DNA of 64,000 bases from Lytechinus pictus (GCF_037042905.1 NC_087247.1:36225420-36289419), one strand, 5' to 3'; positions 50,701-61,400 are shown, numbered from the stretch's first letter. Program-made: numbers and translations. Notes: a model not told the origin generated them from the sequence alone.

Positions 50701-53700
50701 AAAGCGGTAGCTTGAGCTAAAGCTTGGGTAATAATAGTTGTGCTTTGTGACATAATGTTCATCAAAATATAAAGAGGCAAGATCAAATTATTGTACTTTT
50801 TCATTGTACTAATCTCTTTTCTTTAATTTTCCATCAACTTATTTCATTTTTAAAATTATTTTTGTTAACAGGCAGCAGACCAAATCAAGAATTTATATAA
50901 ATTATTCCTTGGAGTTGATGCCACACAAGTTGAAGTCAATCCTTTTGGAGAAACAGATGATGGAAGAGGTATGGCCCTATCCTTACTTATTGGTTCATTG
51001 ATTGTACAATTTGTTAGATGCAGTATCGCTTCCAAGTTCTTTCAAAAGGCATTACAAGACATTTTTATCAATTCTGAGGAATCCAAGATAATATAACCGG
51101 TGTGTTTGCTCAGTTGGTAGAGCGTTTGTCTCAAAACTGGGAGGTTAATGTTCAAATCCTGGCCGCATCAGACCAAAAGGCGTTAAAAGATGAGAGTTGT
51201 TGCTTCTCAGTTTGGCGTTCAACAATTCAAGGGATAGAGCTATGCCAATCTGGCACTGCACAGCAGCTGCTGGGCCCACAATCAGTTGGGCAAAAATAAT
51301 TTTTTGAGCATTTTTATTTTCAGATTTCATTTCAAACAATAAAATATTGATTTTTTTTCATATTTTTTTATTTATTTATTTATTTATTTATTTATTGATA
51401 TATTCATATTCCACAATCATCAAAGTACATTTATAATAAATCATTTTAACACTGAAAAATGCATAACACACAGGATTGAAACGTAGCAATGAAATGAAAA
51501 AAGTGGAGGGGCCTACTAAAAAGCAAAGCTTGTAAAATGTAGACCCCCTATCAAAATTTTATACAAGGGTAATATGATATAAGTAGAGTAAAATAATCAG
51601 CAAAATTCTATAAAATTATATATAAACACTGTAACACAAATGTATTTACACTATATACAAAATTAAATATTGACTTTAAAATAATCAATACTACCGGTCT
51701 TCTCTACCCAATGTTGGTTAGCATTAGTGACAAGCTTGTTTTGAATTGCATTCAAAGGTAATTTTTCTTGAAAAACAATAATTTGTCAAGTCTTCAGATT
51801 AAAAATGATTTCACCCCAGAATGGAAAAATGCTTGTCATTGTGATGGACTATAATAAGGATTTATACCCAGATGTTACCAGAAGCAAGCAAATGAGAATT
51901 ACAACATTTTAGCTGCAACTGAATGCATTCCTTGGACACTTCACATTTAACCTTCATCTTTTGTTGTATTTTTTTTCCCCATTAGTGGTATGCTTCGATG
52001 CCAAGATCAACTTTGATGACAATGCAGAGTTCCGTCAGAAGGAGGTCTTTGCAATGGACGACATGACCGAGGCAGACCCCAAGGAAGTTCTAGCAGCTGA
52101 ACATAACCTTAACTACATTAGTATGGATGGCAATATTGGATGCTTAGGTAGGTGACATGTTGCAAGAAAGTTCTTTGCAAGTAATTTAAAGAAGCAGACC
52201 AGCACTATTCATCAATTGCAAATTGCTATCAATTGAAGGACTTGTGATTGATTTACTTACAGATGATTGGTAGTTTCTTGCAATGCTGTAATTGGAATAG
52301 GGGAAGAAGAAGGGGGAGGAGGATGTGACAAAAAGAATAAGAAGTTGAAGATGAAGGATGATAAGGAAGGGAGAGGAAGATGGGAGGAGAAGGAGGAAGA
52401 AGAGGAGGAGGAGAATGATAACAAAGACAAGGAGAAAGATGGAGAAGAAGACAAAGAAGCATGACAAGCAGAAAAAGAGGAGGAAGATAGAAATAGATAT
52501 TATTATATTGCTTGGTTTGAACCAGTGCATGAATGGATGAAATTCTTGATGAAGGATACTATTGCCTGGAGTAGGATCTAATCAATTCACCCTCGGATTA
52601 GTACCACCCTGTCATGACAATTTTAGAGTGATTTTTCTCTGTCAAAGATTTCTATTTAATCTTCTGAGTGGTCTGTATGGCAGGTTTGACTGGACAATAT
52701 TTTTCTTTTTCTGACACAGTAAATGGTGCTGGACTGGCCATGGCAACCATGGATATCATCAAGCTTCATGGCGGAGAGCCAGCAAACTTCTTAGATTGTG
52801 GTGGTGGAGTAGGAGAGTCTCAGGTCTTTGAAGCATTTAAACTTATCAGCTCAGATGAAAATGTGAGTCCATGTAGACCTTCTCCATTCTTCCATTGTCT
52901 TATCCTGTGATAAATGGGTTCATTGAATGAAATAGCATAAACAGTGAACCAAAATAATTTCTTGCCCTGTAGACCTTATCATTAAACAGAGCTTTTTATA
53001 TGAGGGAAGGGATTTGTATTAGGAGGAGGGGATGATGAAGGGGAGAAGGAAAATGAGGAAAGGAGGAGGGGGAGGGAGGCGAGGAGGGATAGGGAAGGAG
53101 GAAGGGTCAGAGAAAGAGGTGAGAGAAGGCAGAGGGATAGGGGAGAAGGGAAGGGGAGAAAAAAGGAAGAGGACTTAGGAAATGGAAGGATGAGAAAAGG
53201 GAGGAGGCTCCATTATCATATAGGGAGGAGTACGGACAATGAGGAGGGCTTTGAGGAGGTTGGAAAATACAGGAAAGGGAAAGAGTGAGGATATTTAAAC
53301 AGTATATTTTGCAATTCATTAAATTTAGTTCAGAATTATATGTAAAATCGAAGGGTAGAATGAATTTATTTGTAAGTTTTGTATAGGGTTTAGACATTTA
53401 AAGTTTTAATGCATTTCCATTTTGTTTAATTTTACAGGTAAAAGCTATCTTAGTGAATGTATTTGGAGGTATTGTAGATTGTTCCATAATTGCTAATGGC
53501 ATCACATCAGCTTGCAGAGGAATGGATCTTAAAGTACCCCTTGTGGTCAGGTTAGCAGGTGAGCAAAATGAACCATGAGATTTAAAAAAAATAGACATTG
53601 GCTAATCATGTTTGTGGTGTGTATCATAGATTAGGTAAAACTTGTATTGGGTACAATAATATCACATTCAGAGCAGGATACAGTAATTATATATATTCTC

Positions 53701-53904
53701 CAGTTTGTCCTTTTTGTATACATCTAACTTATGAAAATATGTATAATGAAAGGGTTTTCTCTCACTATGTTTTATCTTGTGTTTGTTTTGACAGGGTTCA
53801 ATGTAGAGAAAGCTACTAACATTCTCAACGATAGTGGTCTTCCAATTAAAATTGCTTCTGATCTTGAAGATGCTGCCAAGAAAGCTGTGTCTTGCCTTAA
53901 TTAA
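38657..53904 (+). CDS. SUCLG2: Succinate-CoA ligase [GDP-forming] beta subunit, mitochondrial, complete CDS in 11 exons
   Basis: With the alpha subunit SUCLG1 it interconverts succinyl-CoA + GDP + Pi and succinate + CoA + GTP in the mitochondrial matrix (TCA cycle). Joining 38657-38722, 44848-44995, 48569-48668, 48939-49029, 49573-49725, 50095-50184, 50872-50968, 51986-52147, 52720-52862, 53438-53558 and 53795-53904 gives 426 residues in phase with GT/AG introns; human SUCLG2 is 432. Residues 1-32 are a presumed transit peptide, basic and Ser/Arg-containing, before [13 protein letters not shown]. The ATP-grasp part contains [15 protein letters not shown] (85-99) and EVNPFGET (237-244). The C-terminal ligase part contains [11 protein letters not shown] (325-335) and [17 protein letters not shown] and [11 protein letters not shown] favour the GTP-specific paralog over SUCLA2. 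Nucleotide preference is inferred from family similarity. Confidence 0.96.
38952..38962 (-). promoter_or_regulatory. Candidate YY1-type site downstream of SUCLG2 exon 1
   Basis: CCGCCATCTTG on the plus strand reads CAAGATGGCGG on the minus strand, the classical YY1 consensus, often found just downstream of start sites of housekeeping and mitochondrial genes. Motif only. Confidence 0.35.
39385..39423. repeat. Interstitial telomere-type (TTAGGG) repeat
   Basis: Six perfect TTAGGG units. Located at the boundary between the left arm of the TIR element and the minisatellite, so not a chromosome end. Confidence 0.97.
39424..40192. repeat. 42-bp minisatellite, about 18 units
   Basis: Unit of the form GCATGCCAAACTCACAAC, GTTGGCATCGTTGGCTCG, TTGGTA. 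Some units are shortened (around 39524, 39950, 40030). Because 42 is a multiple of three and the unit lacks stops in several frames, long open frames run on both strands (295 and 225 codons); these are not genes. Confidence 0.95.
43500..43572 (-). repeat. tRNA-Cys-like segment (pseudogene or SINE head)
   Basis: On the minus strand, box A TAGCATAGCGGG, an anticodon arm TTGA-CTGCAGA-TCAA giving anticodon GCA, and box B GAGTTCGAGTCC. The acceptor stem does not pair, so it is not counted as a functional tRNA. Confidence 0.55.
44010..44464. mobile_element. MITE with CCCCGGGGGGGCC ends
   Basis: The terminal arms of about 46 bases share TTGACGAGTGGATACCATGC then GCGACC and its complement (44413-44440), ending in G/C homopolymers. 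455 bp, no coding capacity. Confidence 0.8.
44848..44995 (+). CDS. SUCLG2: SUCLG2 exon 2
   Basis: Acceptor GTATAG|GCTGG, donor TTGG|GTGAG. Encodes the start of the mature protein, [15 protein letters not shown], then [14 protein letters not shown]. Confidence 0.94.
45095..46320. mobile_element. TTAA-type MITE split by a mariner-like element
   Basis: Starts TTAA|AGGTCAAGTCTACTCC (TTAA at 45091). The left half runs to 45249 and the remainder continues from 46236 (GACAACTCAGTGATGATG) to a truncated end near 46320. Confidence 0.7.
45250..46235. mobile_element. Tc1/mariner-like non-autonomous element
   Basis: Ends CAGTGCGTATCAAAAAAAAG (45250) and its complement (to 46235), flanked by TA on both sides. 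CAGT ends with a TA target are typical of Tc1/mariner. 986 bp with no transposase frame. Confidence 0.82.
46353..46754. mobile_element. PIF/Harbinger-like MITE
   Basis: Ends AGGCCACCGCACACCTTACG (46353) and inverse GGTGTGTGGTCGCCT (to 46754), with TTA on both sides (46350-46352, 46755-46757), the usual Harbinger target. 402 bp. It interrupts a GTCTCGCCC-type repeat whose halves rejoin as GCGAGACTTAGGGATCC. Confidence 0.8.
46758..47310. repeat. 155-bp tandem repeat with DR1 motifs
   Basis: CGTAAGTCACTTTTCAACCA begins at 46831, 46986 and 47142. The first two units contain a perfect AGGTCAAAGGTCA (46915, 47070), and the third is diverged. Each unit also has flanking AGGTCAC and CAGGTCAACG half-sites. 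Confidence 0.88.
47480..47767. mobile_element. TTAA-type MITE, right part
   Basis: Ends GCTGGGGTGGACTTGTTCT then TTAA (47768-47771). It contains the ACATCCGATTTTAATGAAAT arm. The left end is lost. Confidence 0.65.
48569..48668 (+). CDS. SUCLG2: SUCLG2 exon 3, glycine-rich loop
   Basis: Acceptor GTAATAG|ATGTG, donor AAAAA|GTAAGC. Encodes [15 protein letters not shown] then [10 protein letters not shown], the nucleotide-contacting glycine-rich segment of the ATP-grasp fold. Confidence 0.95.
48939..49029 (+). CDS. SUCLG2: SUCLG2 exon 4
   Basis: Acceptor CTCCTAG|CCCAA, donor AAAAAG|GTAGGG. Encodes [17 protein letters not shown] and [14 protein letters not shown]. Confidence 0.94.
49030..50094 (+). 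other. SUCLG2 introns 4 and 5 (excluding exon 5)
   Basis: Introns 49030-49572 and 49726-50094. Only GAT trinucleotide runs (about 49777-49793 and 49857-49872) stand out. Nothing else is seen. Confidence 0.7.
49573..49725 (+). CDS. SUCLG2: SUCLG2 exon 5
   Basis: Acceptor AATGAAG|GTAATG has a weak pyrimidine tract but preserves phase; donor TCAAG|GTATGC. Encodes [36 protein letters not shown] and [15 protein letters not shown]. Confidence 0.93.
50095..50184 (+). CDS. SUCLG2: SUCLG2 exon 6
   Basis: Acceptor TTGCAG|GAACC, donor GGTG|GTAAGT, 90 nt. Encodes [15 protein letters not shown] and [15 protein letters not shown]. Confidence 0.93.
50460..50730 (+). repeat. tRNA-derived SINE in SUCLG2 intron 6
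   Basis: Box B GGTTCGAATCC at 50570 with a degenerate upstream box A. The body has GTGAATGGGTACCCACAAGG, ATTAATTCCTTGATTC and GCGGTAGCTTGAGCTAAAGC, a SINE-like body. Ends are imprecise. Confidence 0.65.
50872..50968 (+). CDS. SUCLG2: SUCLG2 exon 7
   Basis: Acceptor TAACAG|GCAGC, donor AAGAG|GTATGG. Encodes [19 protein letters not shown] and [12 protein letters not shown]. The NPFGET motif is the SUCLG2-type form of the metal-binding segment. Confidence 0.95.
51098..51297 (+). repeat. tRNA-derived SINE in SUCLG2 intron 7
   Basis: Box-A-like TTGCTCAGTTGG (51106), box-B-like TGTTCAAATCC (51149) and a body with GACCAAAAGGCGTTAAAAGA and GAGTTGTTGCTTCTCA. The acceptor stem is absent. Confidence 0.75.
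51364..51397. repeat. (TTTA)n microsatellite
   Basis: Seven to eight TTTA units after a T-run in SUCLG2 intron 7. The rest of that intron to 51985 shows nothing recognisable. Confidence 0.95.
51986..52147 (+). CDS. SUCLG2: SUCLG2 exon 8
   Basis: Acceptor CCATTAG|TGGTA, donor CTTAG|GTAGGT. Encodes [31 protein letters not shown] and [13 protein letters not shown]. Confidence 0.95.
52295..52490. repeat. Purine-rich tract in SUCLG2 intron 8
   Basis: About 200 bases mainly of GGA, GAA and AAG on the plus strand. It yields spurious Glu/Lys open frames. Confidence 0.85.
52720..52862 (+). CDS. SUCLG2: SUCLG2 exon 9
   Basis: Acceptor GACACAG|TAAAT, donor AAAAT|GTGAGT. Encodes [32 protein letters not shown] and [12 protein letters not shown], the N-terminal part of the CoA-ligase domain. 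Confidence 0.95.
53010..53290. repeat. Purine-rich tract in SUCLG2 intron 9
   Basis: About 270 bases of GGAGG, GGGAGAAGG and AGGAGGG with few pyrimidines, 150 bases upstream of exon 10. Confidence 0.85.
53438..53558 (+). CDS. SUCLG2: SUCLG2 exon 10
   Basis: Acceptor TTTACAG|GTAAAA, donor AGCAG|GTGAGC. Encodes [18 protein letters not shown] and [11 protein letters not shown]. Confidence 0.95.
53795..53904 (+). CDS. SUCLG2: SUCLG2 exon 11, C-terminus and stop
   Basis: Acceptor TTGACAG|GGTTC. Encodes [16 protein letters not shown], then [17 protein letters not shown] and TAA at 53902-53904. Confidence 0.95.
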
Positions 53905-56900
53905 CAACATAGTAGAAAGGCCCATTGACATGAACAGGATTCTATACTGGATTCAAAGGATACATCAAGCTTTATCCATACATGGCACAATGAACTGCCC
54001 TACAACTTTGCTGTGGTAATAGAAAGACATCAAATGACAGGTCCTGAATATCGATAACCCATTTTAATCAAAATTGGACAAACAACCTTTTAGAACCCAG
54101 CTCTGAATATGTCACATGTAGATTTGTGATCTAGCTACTGCAATATTTTTGGCCACCGCTGGATTAATGGGCTGGATTCTACACTTTGTGTGAAGAATGA
54201 ATCATTTAGCTGGATACTGTCACTTTATGTGATAGAAGAATCTGCTGAAAGTGAAGAAGTCATTATACTCAAGATGTCCCCGTTGACTGGGAAGTCTCTT
54301 TACCTTGGGCTAATATATTCCACTACAGGTCATGGATGTAGATATTTGACAGATTGCATATAGCAGTTAAAATTTATTTCAAACCTCCGTAATGCTATCA
54401 TATGCCGACATAGGTATGGCAAGACATTTTACCTCTTCATCATATGAATAACAAGATTCCAATTCTTAAATTTGTTGATATCAAGAAATCATTTAGTATC
54501 GTTAATAAAATAACAATTACAGATATCTAGAATTGAATTTTTTATACAAGAAGTGGATTAAATAATAAACAACTTGCAAAAGAGGTTTGTATGTCAGCAT
54601 ATGCAGGCTTAAACATCGAGGTGTGACCACTCTTTTTAAAGGAGATACATTGTGTTATTATAAATGTTATCTTAAATTGTGACCATTGTCATGTGAGAAA
54701 ACCAAAGCAAAATATGCCAGCGGGTAATATTTATGTATTAATGTTGATGTTATTGGGCTTTTCTTGTGTTTGTGATACAGCAGAGTTATATATACAATAT
54801 ACAACATGATTGTGAAAGTGAGGAAGTATTTTTGCTTTTTATAATTAGTAAACTACTGTACATTCAACCCCCGAATTAGTAATTTATGATTCAATTCAAA
54901 TATGCAATTGCCAATAATGTTTGGTAATTTCCCTGATCAAATAATCTACTGATGAATTTTTTCAATCAAAATTATCTTGAAGAAGATGATTCATAAAACA
55001 TTGATCATGGAGCCAACCATATTTAGGATATGCGCATGTGATGTCAGATCATAAGAATCAAAAGAATATAATGACTCTGAAATATTGATTCTTGTTGATT
55101 TTGGAAAGAAATGAGTTATACCAGTGCCTATGGCACCTGAGTATTCAAGCTTCTGGAATTTATCCCAACTCTTTACATATCAGAGAAATAGCAGCTCTCT
55201 GGGATTTGTTTGTACTTCGAGGTGCCAATTGCATATTTTGGCATGTTAAGAGTCAATATGATATATAATAAGCAATATGTATAACAGAAAAAGAAGTCAA
55301 TTGTAAAAGAAGATAAAAGCTCTTTGTGTCAATCAGGATGATATGTTAAGTGTAGCATATTTCTTTTTTAAATCTACATTTGTAATGTTACTCCACAAAT
55401 TTATCCTTTTTAAAGGGATTTGCTCTTGACACTTCTTATCACCTCAATAGGCAGGCAAAGATATTCATATTAAATCAGTTGTGAGGTAATGACATAATTA
55501 AAGTTGCATGCACAATCACCCACTGATGTAATCATGGTTAGAAAAGTGGTTTGTGATTTTATTCTTCATCTACATATTTCATCTGCATTAATGGATATGA
55601 AGATTAGTAAAACAAACCAAAATATATTTATGATTGACATATTTCATCTCATAAATTGATCGGAAACAATATTCCTTCATTATTGGCAGTATTATATGAT
55701 GAGCATCATAGTGTAAATGGATATTTATAGCGACAAGTAGTGTTTCTTATTGCACAAGATGTATGTTTGAGCCATGAGGAGACCGATTCCTCAAAAATCA
55801 TTCCTATCAAGTGCTTGTTAGTAATGATATTGAAAATAAATCAATATTTTATTTAAAAGTGTTTTAGTTTCAAATATTTTGTGTCTATATTTATCAAATT
55901 CCTAGAACACTCAGTGTCAAGTTTATGAGAGAAAAAAGACGAGTCAGAGCAGATTGGTGAAAACTAAAAAAATTGATATACTATGAGAAATTTATTAATT
56001 TTGCATGTTCATTGTTCAAATTCTGATTCTTAGTCTGATTTCTTTCAAGGTATTACCTTTCCTTGACCAGTTGCATAAGTTACTTTAATGGTACCTAAAT
56101 GATTCATTGGTAACTTCTGTAATACAAATCCTTATAGCAGTTAAAGGCAAGGATTCCAAGTTAGTTTCGATGGCAAACTCGCCATAACAGTAACTTTTAT
56201 GCAGTGGGTACAGTTCTTAACTTTCTTTTTTTTTCACACAAAACACTTACAAGGTTGGATTCTCAATGAAAATACGATAATGATAAATGTATATTTTGCT
56301 GCTTATCTAGAAATCATATTCAGAGGCATGAAAACTATCCAGACAAAGGAACAGAGGTTATAATGTATGTTGAAGAGCCAGAATCTTATTTCATAAAAAA
56401 CTGAATTATTTGAATGGCTGCGATGATCTGTTACCATGGTAATTACCACAATCATAAGTTCTTTTATGAAATGGGACCCCAAAGTAGGTTTTTCGTTTTA
56501 TCCTAAATAGATTCTGAAGAATGTAAAGAGATAATCCTTATTACTGACTGAAAATATCAAACATACACGATATGTTTGGTAATGAGTAGCTGTATTATTC
56601 ATTTATTAAAAATCTTTTCAAATTTGTTGAACTGTATAGACACAAATGAGATTCAGGGTGCGCATTTAAATTCATGAAATTGCAATTTTTAATGTGAATA
56701 TCGTCCTAATGCATTCCTCTCTAAATTTTCATCTTTCTCTACAACAAAATATTGAATTACCGGCCTTCAAGAGAATTTGGTATGTCAGAAATATTGCCAG
56801 TGATAGATGTACCTCATTCCTCCTCTCTCATTCTCTCTACTTGATTTTATATTCCTCTCTCCCTTTGTCTTCTTTTTTTCACTCTATTCCTCTTCTCAAT

Positions 56901-58327
56901 CTCTTTTTCTTCTCACCCTTTCTTCCTTCCATTTCTTTCCTTCTCTTCTATTGCCGTCGGTCCCTACATCACTAAATCTTCACTCCCTCTAACTATCTCT
57001 TTAAATGAATCTCTTTCAGGAAGATGTACAACCATCAGCAATGTACATGTTGTATCACTTGTGAAATTAACATCTCAAATCTGCAAGTATGTACAACTTC
57101 TGCAAGACTGATCTCACCATGATATAACAATGTTATCAGTAGAAACACCATTGCATATTTTTTCAATCAGCGAAACACAAATCATTTGACAATAAAAATT
57201 GCCTGACAATGAACATAAATAACCAAGCTTATCAATACTTCTTGGAAGTCCATTTCAACAGCAAGAGGATTTGAATAAATAGAGAAAAATCAAGCAAGTA
57301 TAACACTGAAAAATTAGATTCAAAACAACAAAATTATGACATTCTGAAAATACCTGGTCAACATGTTAATGAGAGAGCTGGTGATGTCACATCAAACAAT
57401 GATTTTTTTTCATTGCATGAAATAAACAATATTTCAATTTTTGTATATTTGACATTCTAATGTTACAGCAATTGTAATTCTATTCAATTGCAAATGCATA
57501 CATGTATATCATCTCTATTAAAATCAATCAAATGAACAAAGATTTACAAGAAAGCAAGGTCCATGCTTTTTATTTTAAAAAGGGGAAAATTTTCATCAAA
57601 TAAAAACTTAAAAGAAATAGAGCGTGGGTGACATCAGTACCCTTGTTTGCAGAGTGCCAGTGTTGAATAGAACTCTTCTGATAACAATATTTTGCATCAG
57701 ATTCTAATATTTTCAGTACTATGCTTGACTGATTTGTTTCCTCTTTATTCAGTTCCACTCTTCTACTCAATACTAAAGCAGAAAGATAGTCAATGAGAAT
57801 AGGTTTACTACACCAAATCATCAGTATATAGTTTATTTATTACATCTGTCAGATGAAATATGTATGTACAACAAATCCATGAGAATTATATGCCTTGCAG
57901 ACTTTTCATACAGAGCAATCCTTTCTGTGTATTTCTTATCATTAAATAGTTTTAATGAATGATATATATATTTTTTTTATATGAGCTGAACAAGTTTCTA
58001 AATTGGTATCTTCTTGATCTTGATAAGTTCAATAACACACACATATTAGAAGGTGTTTTGAGTGTAAAATATTCTTCAGCATATCAAGGTGCTGCACCAC
58101 ATTTTGACTAATTCAAATTTCTATTGGATTATTTTTTTCAGTTCAGTTTTAAACCACTTCAAGAAATGTTACTTTTGTTGTCAGTTTGAATATTTTCAGT
58201 ATTTGTTTTCAACAACATCCTAAAAAAGAAGAATTTACTCTGTAAAGCTGCAAGCAGATCCCGAATAAAGGAAAATTAATGACCGTTTCACAAATAAAAA
58301 TATGTTAATTTCCTCAGTAAATGAGCA
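53905..58327. other. Convergent intergenic region with SUCLG2 and NDUFA12 3' UTRs
   Basis: Contains the 3' UTRs of both genes. Candidate plus-strand AATAAA signals are at about 54505 and 55835. A candidate minus-strand signal for NDUFA12 is TTTATT at 57832-57837. A pyrimidine-rich tract (56812-57003) and a decayed TTAA MITE (about 57255-57770) are present. No coding exon is supported. Confidence 0.6.
57255..57770. mobile_element. Decayed TTAA-type MITE
   Basis: Contains ATTTGAATAAATAGAGAAAA and CAAGTATAACACTGAAAAAT as in other copies. The termini are eroded. Confidence 0.55.
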
Positions 58328-58499
58328 CTAGCTCCTCGGAGGGACCCATTCATGAATCTTCTTCGGTGTGGTTGAGTAGGGTACATATTCCTTGTTCGAT
58401 CCAGAAAAATTCTCCTTGTGTTCTTTCCAGATGAACTTTTGAGGGACGGGTGGTACCTTAGTGGGTGGATCATCTGTTATATTATGAAGCCATCTGTGC
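58328..58499 (-). CDS. NDUFA12: NDUFA12 exon 4, C-terminus and stop
   Basis: Acceptor GTACAG|GCACAG. Encodes [45 protein letters not shown] and VPPRS then TAG. Confidence 0.95.
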
Positions 58500-61400
58500 C
58501 TGTACATTCAAAATAAAGAAAAAGAAACAAATATATTAACATGAAAAGGAATTATAGACAGGAAAATGTAAACATGGATCTGAAAAAAATTCCAATATTA
58601 TTTGTATTTTGGTCCTTCCAGATTTATAGATTAAAAAAAAAAACCCTCAATAACATGACAAGGACTTGATTCTTTTGAAGCTATTACACCTACCACCATT
58701 GACAAAAATATAATACGCAACTTTTTTTGTATGAATTCAGATTGTTAACCCTCTACTTTCAGTTAGGTGATGGAAATGGCTTGCAACAAATTAATCCCAA
58801 TTACATATTTTTATGCTAACATACAAATGGACATGGTATAACTCTCGATAATGCACTTTCACAGACACAATCAGACATTTTCTTGCAACATAATTCAGCA
58901 ACATTTGGTGTATAAATGTATGACACAACAAAATTTCACAAACAGGAGAGATTTTAGTCACCTGGCTTCAAAAGCTTCAACCAACTGAATTCTGAAGAAA
59001 ATTGTAGCACAATATGATGCCATAGGTTCATTTGTATAAAGCTTTAAAAGAAATGTCTTTTTTTTTAAATTACTGTTGTGCAGTGAGTGGCAAGAATTTG
59101 TCTGGCAATGTCTGAACAATATAAAAAAAATATTGCTAAAATTTGTTACACCCTTCTGAACAGGGCTAGTCACTAACCATTCTGGTGGAACAAGGCTTGC
59201 ATCATAATTCCAGTAGCGATCATCGCGATATTGCACCCATCTATTTCTGGCTAAAAAAAAAGAAAGATATATGCACTGTAACATTAAATATAAAACAAAT
59301 TATATGATAATGCAGAAACATCCAAAACTACATTGCATGTATTTTCTGGCCTAACCAAATTCAAGATAACTTCATATTCTAATTTAGGATTACTTTTATC
59401 ACTCTTACAACTATCAAGTAATCGCATATCAATTTAAAAAAAAAAAGGTTCATCCATACAACTGTGTTCATATATTCAAATACAAGGTGGTTCACGAACC
59501 ACAAGTCTCGCCTTATTTCACGAGCAATATACAAATATGAATCTTTTTACCCCTAGATGACCTTTGCCCTTATCATCTTCATGACATATATGTGGTATTA
59601 CCCAGGATAATTTGTGCCAAGTGTAAACACAATTGATGAAGAATTAAAGAAATGACAGCGAATTGAACAAAAACTTGAAAGAAGGATGGATATGAGCTCA
59701 TATCATTTGACCCCCAGATGACCTTAGACCTTATCATCCTCAACAGCACACATGTGGTATTACCCAAGGATCATTTGGAACAAAAGTGGTCAAAATTGAT
59801 GCAGAAAGAAAGAAATGAGAGCAAGTTGAACAAAAACTTTAAATAAAGGATAGACATGACCTCACATCATTTGACCTTTTCAACCCTAGATGACCTTTGA
59901 CCCATCATCCTCATTACCACACATGTGGTATTACTCAAGGATCATATGTACCAAGTATAAACAAAATTGGTGCGGAAATAAAGTAATGGGAACAAGTTGA
60001 ACAAAAAGTAACATTTTTGTAACAGACTAGAAATTTGATGTGTCCAACGGACACAGATGCCCCCGCTTAACGCGATCAGAAATTCATTTGATATGATTGA
60101 ACTTAATATTGTGCAGAGACCAATATGCATATATATAATGAAAAAATTTAGACCTTTGAACCAACTCGCATATATGAGCTGTGACCTTTGACCTGCGGAC
60201 TCCGAATTCAAACTTAGCCTGTATTTTGGTGTCACCTACCTACACATCCAAATTTTTTTAAATCTGTTGAATATTTCATAAGTTCTCAGGCGGAAACCAA
60301 CTCGCATATTTAATGAGCTGTGACCTTTGACTTGCGGACTCCAAATTCGAATTTAGCCTGTATTTTGGTGTCATCTACCTACACACCAAAAAATTTTAAA
60401 ATCCATTAAATATTTTTAAAGTTATTGCGCGGAAACCAACTCGCATATTTAATGAGCTGTCAACTTTGACCTGCGGACTCCGAATTCGAATTAGCCTGTA
60501 TTTTTGCGTCATCTATCTACACACCCAAAAAAAATTTAAATCCATTAAATTTTTTCGAGTTATTGCGTGGAAACCAAGTGGGGGGACGGACGGACGGACA
60601 GGGGCAACGCTTAATGCCACCTCTGGACTTCGTCTGCGGGGGCATAAAAACAGGAAGAGTGATTACTTGGTCTCTGCCGTACTTCGTTCAGGCAAGACAA
60701 AAAGGAAAATACTTGAACATTGCTTTTTATAATTATAGTTATCAAGAATCAGAAGGTAGGAAGTAAAAAAAAAAGGAATTTCACCAAAAGTAATGGCTAA
60801 AACAAAATCTTAATAATCCACTGTGAGTAATTACGTAATCTGTAAGGAAGGTTTATTCAACTCTAACATCTACATGAAGTTGGTTTTGATAAAATGCAGG
60901 AACAATCAGGGAACCATTTATGAAGATTTATGGAGGTTTAGGGAAATCCAGCAACAAGTAGATAATTTCTGATAATTTTTTGATTAATTGTTTGATATCA
61001 CATTAAAACAGTTCCCAGGTACGGTATGCCACTGACGCAATTTCTATCAAGTGCTATTGTGTGGATGGTCAATGATAAATTATGGATAAAAGAATGTGCC
61101 TGATTAAATGCACAGGTTAAATGATTAAAAAGTTTCTGCGAAAATTGCACTTTGTGAAATTCATATTTCATGAAATTTGGAAGAGCTGCTCACATCATTA
61201 TGTGATGTAAAAAAAATACTTTTAAACTACAATTATTTTTTCAGGATTTTCATTAAATCTTCAATCATATGTTCATCTCATTTTCCTATTTTTATAAACA
61301 CCAACTTCATATCAGGGTGGACATCAACATGTAAAGAGGAATAAGCCTAATCAACTCCTTCCAAGCAACCATCAGAAAATAGACAGTAACCCTCAAATCA

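Noticed and set aside
52267-52464. Glu/Lys-rich small protein
   Set aside because: Translation of a purine-rich low-complexity intronic tract; frames exist in all three phases.
44848-53904. SUCLA2 (ATP-forming paralog) for the plus-strand gene
   Set aside because: VNPFGET, the [11 protein letters not shown] segment and the C-terminus ending soon after [10 protein letters not shown] match SUCLG2. SUCLA2 has an INPMVE-type segment and a longer tail.
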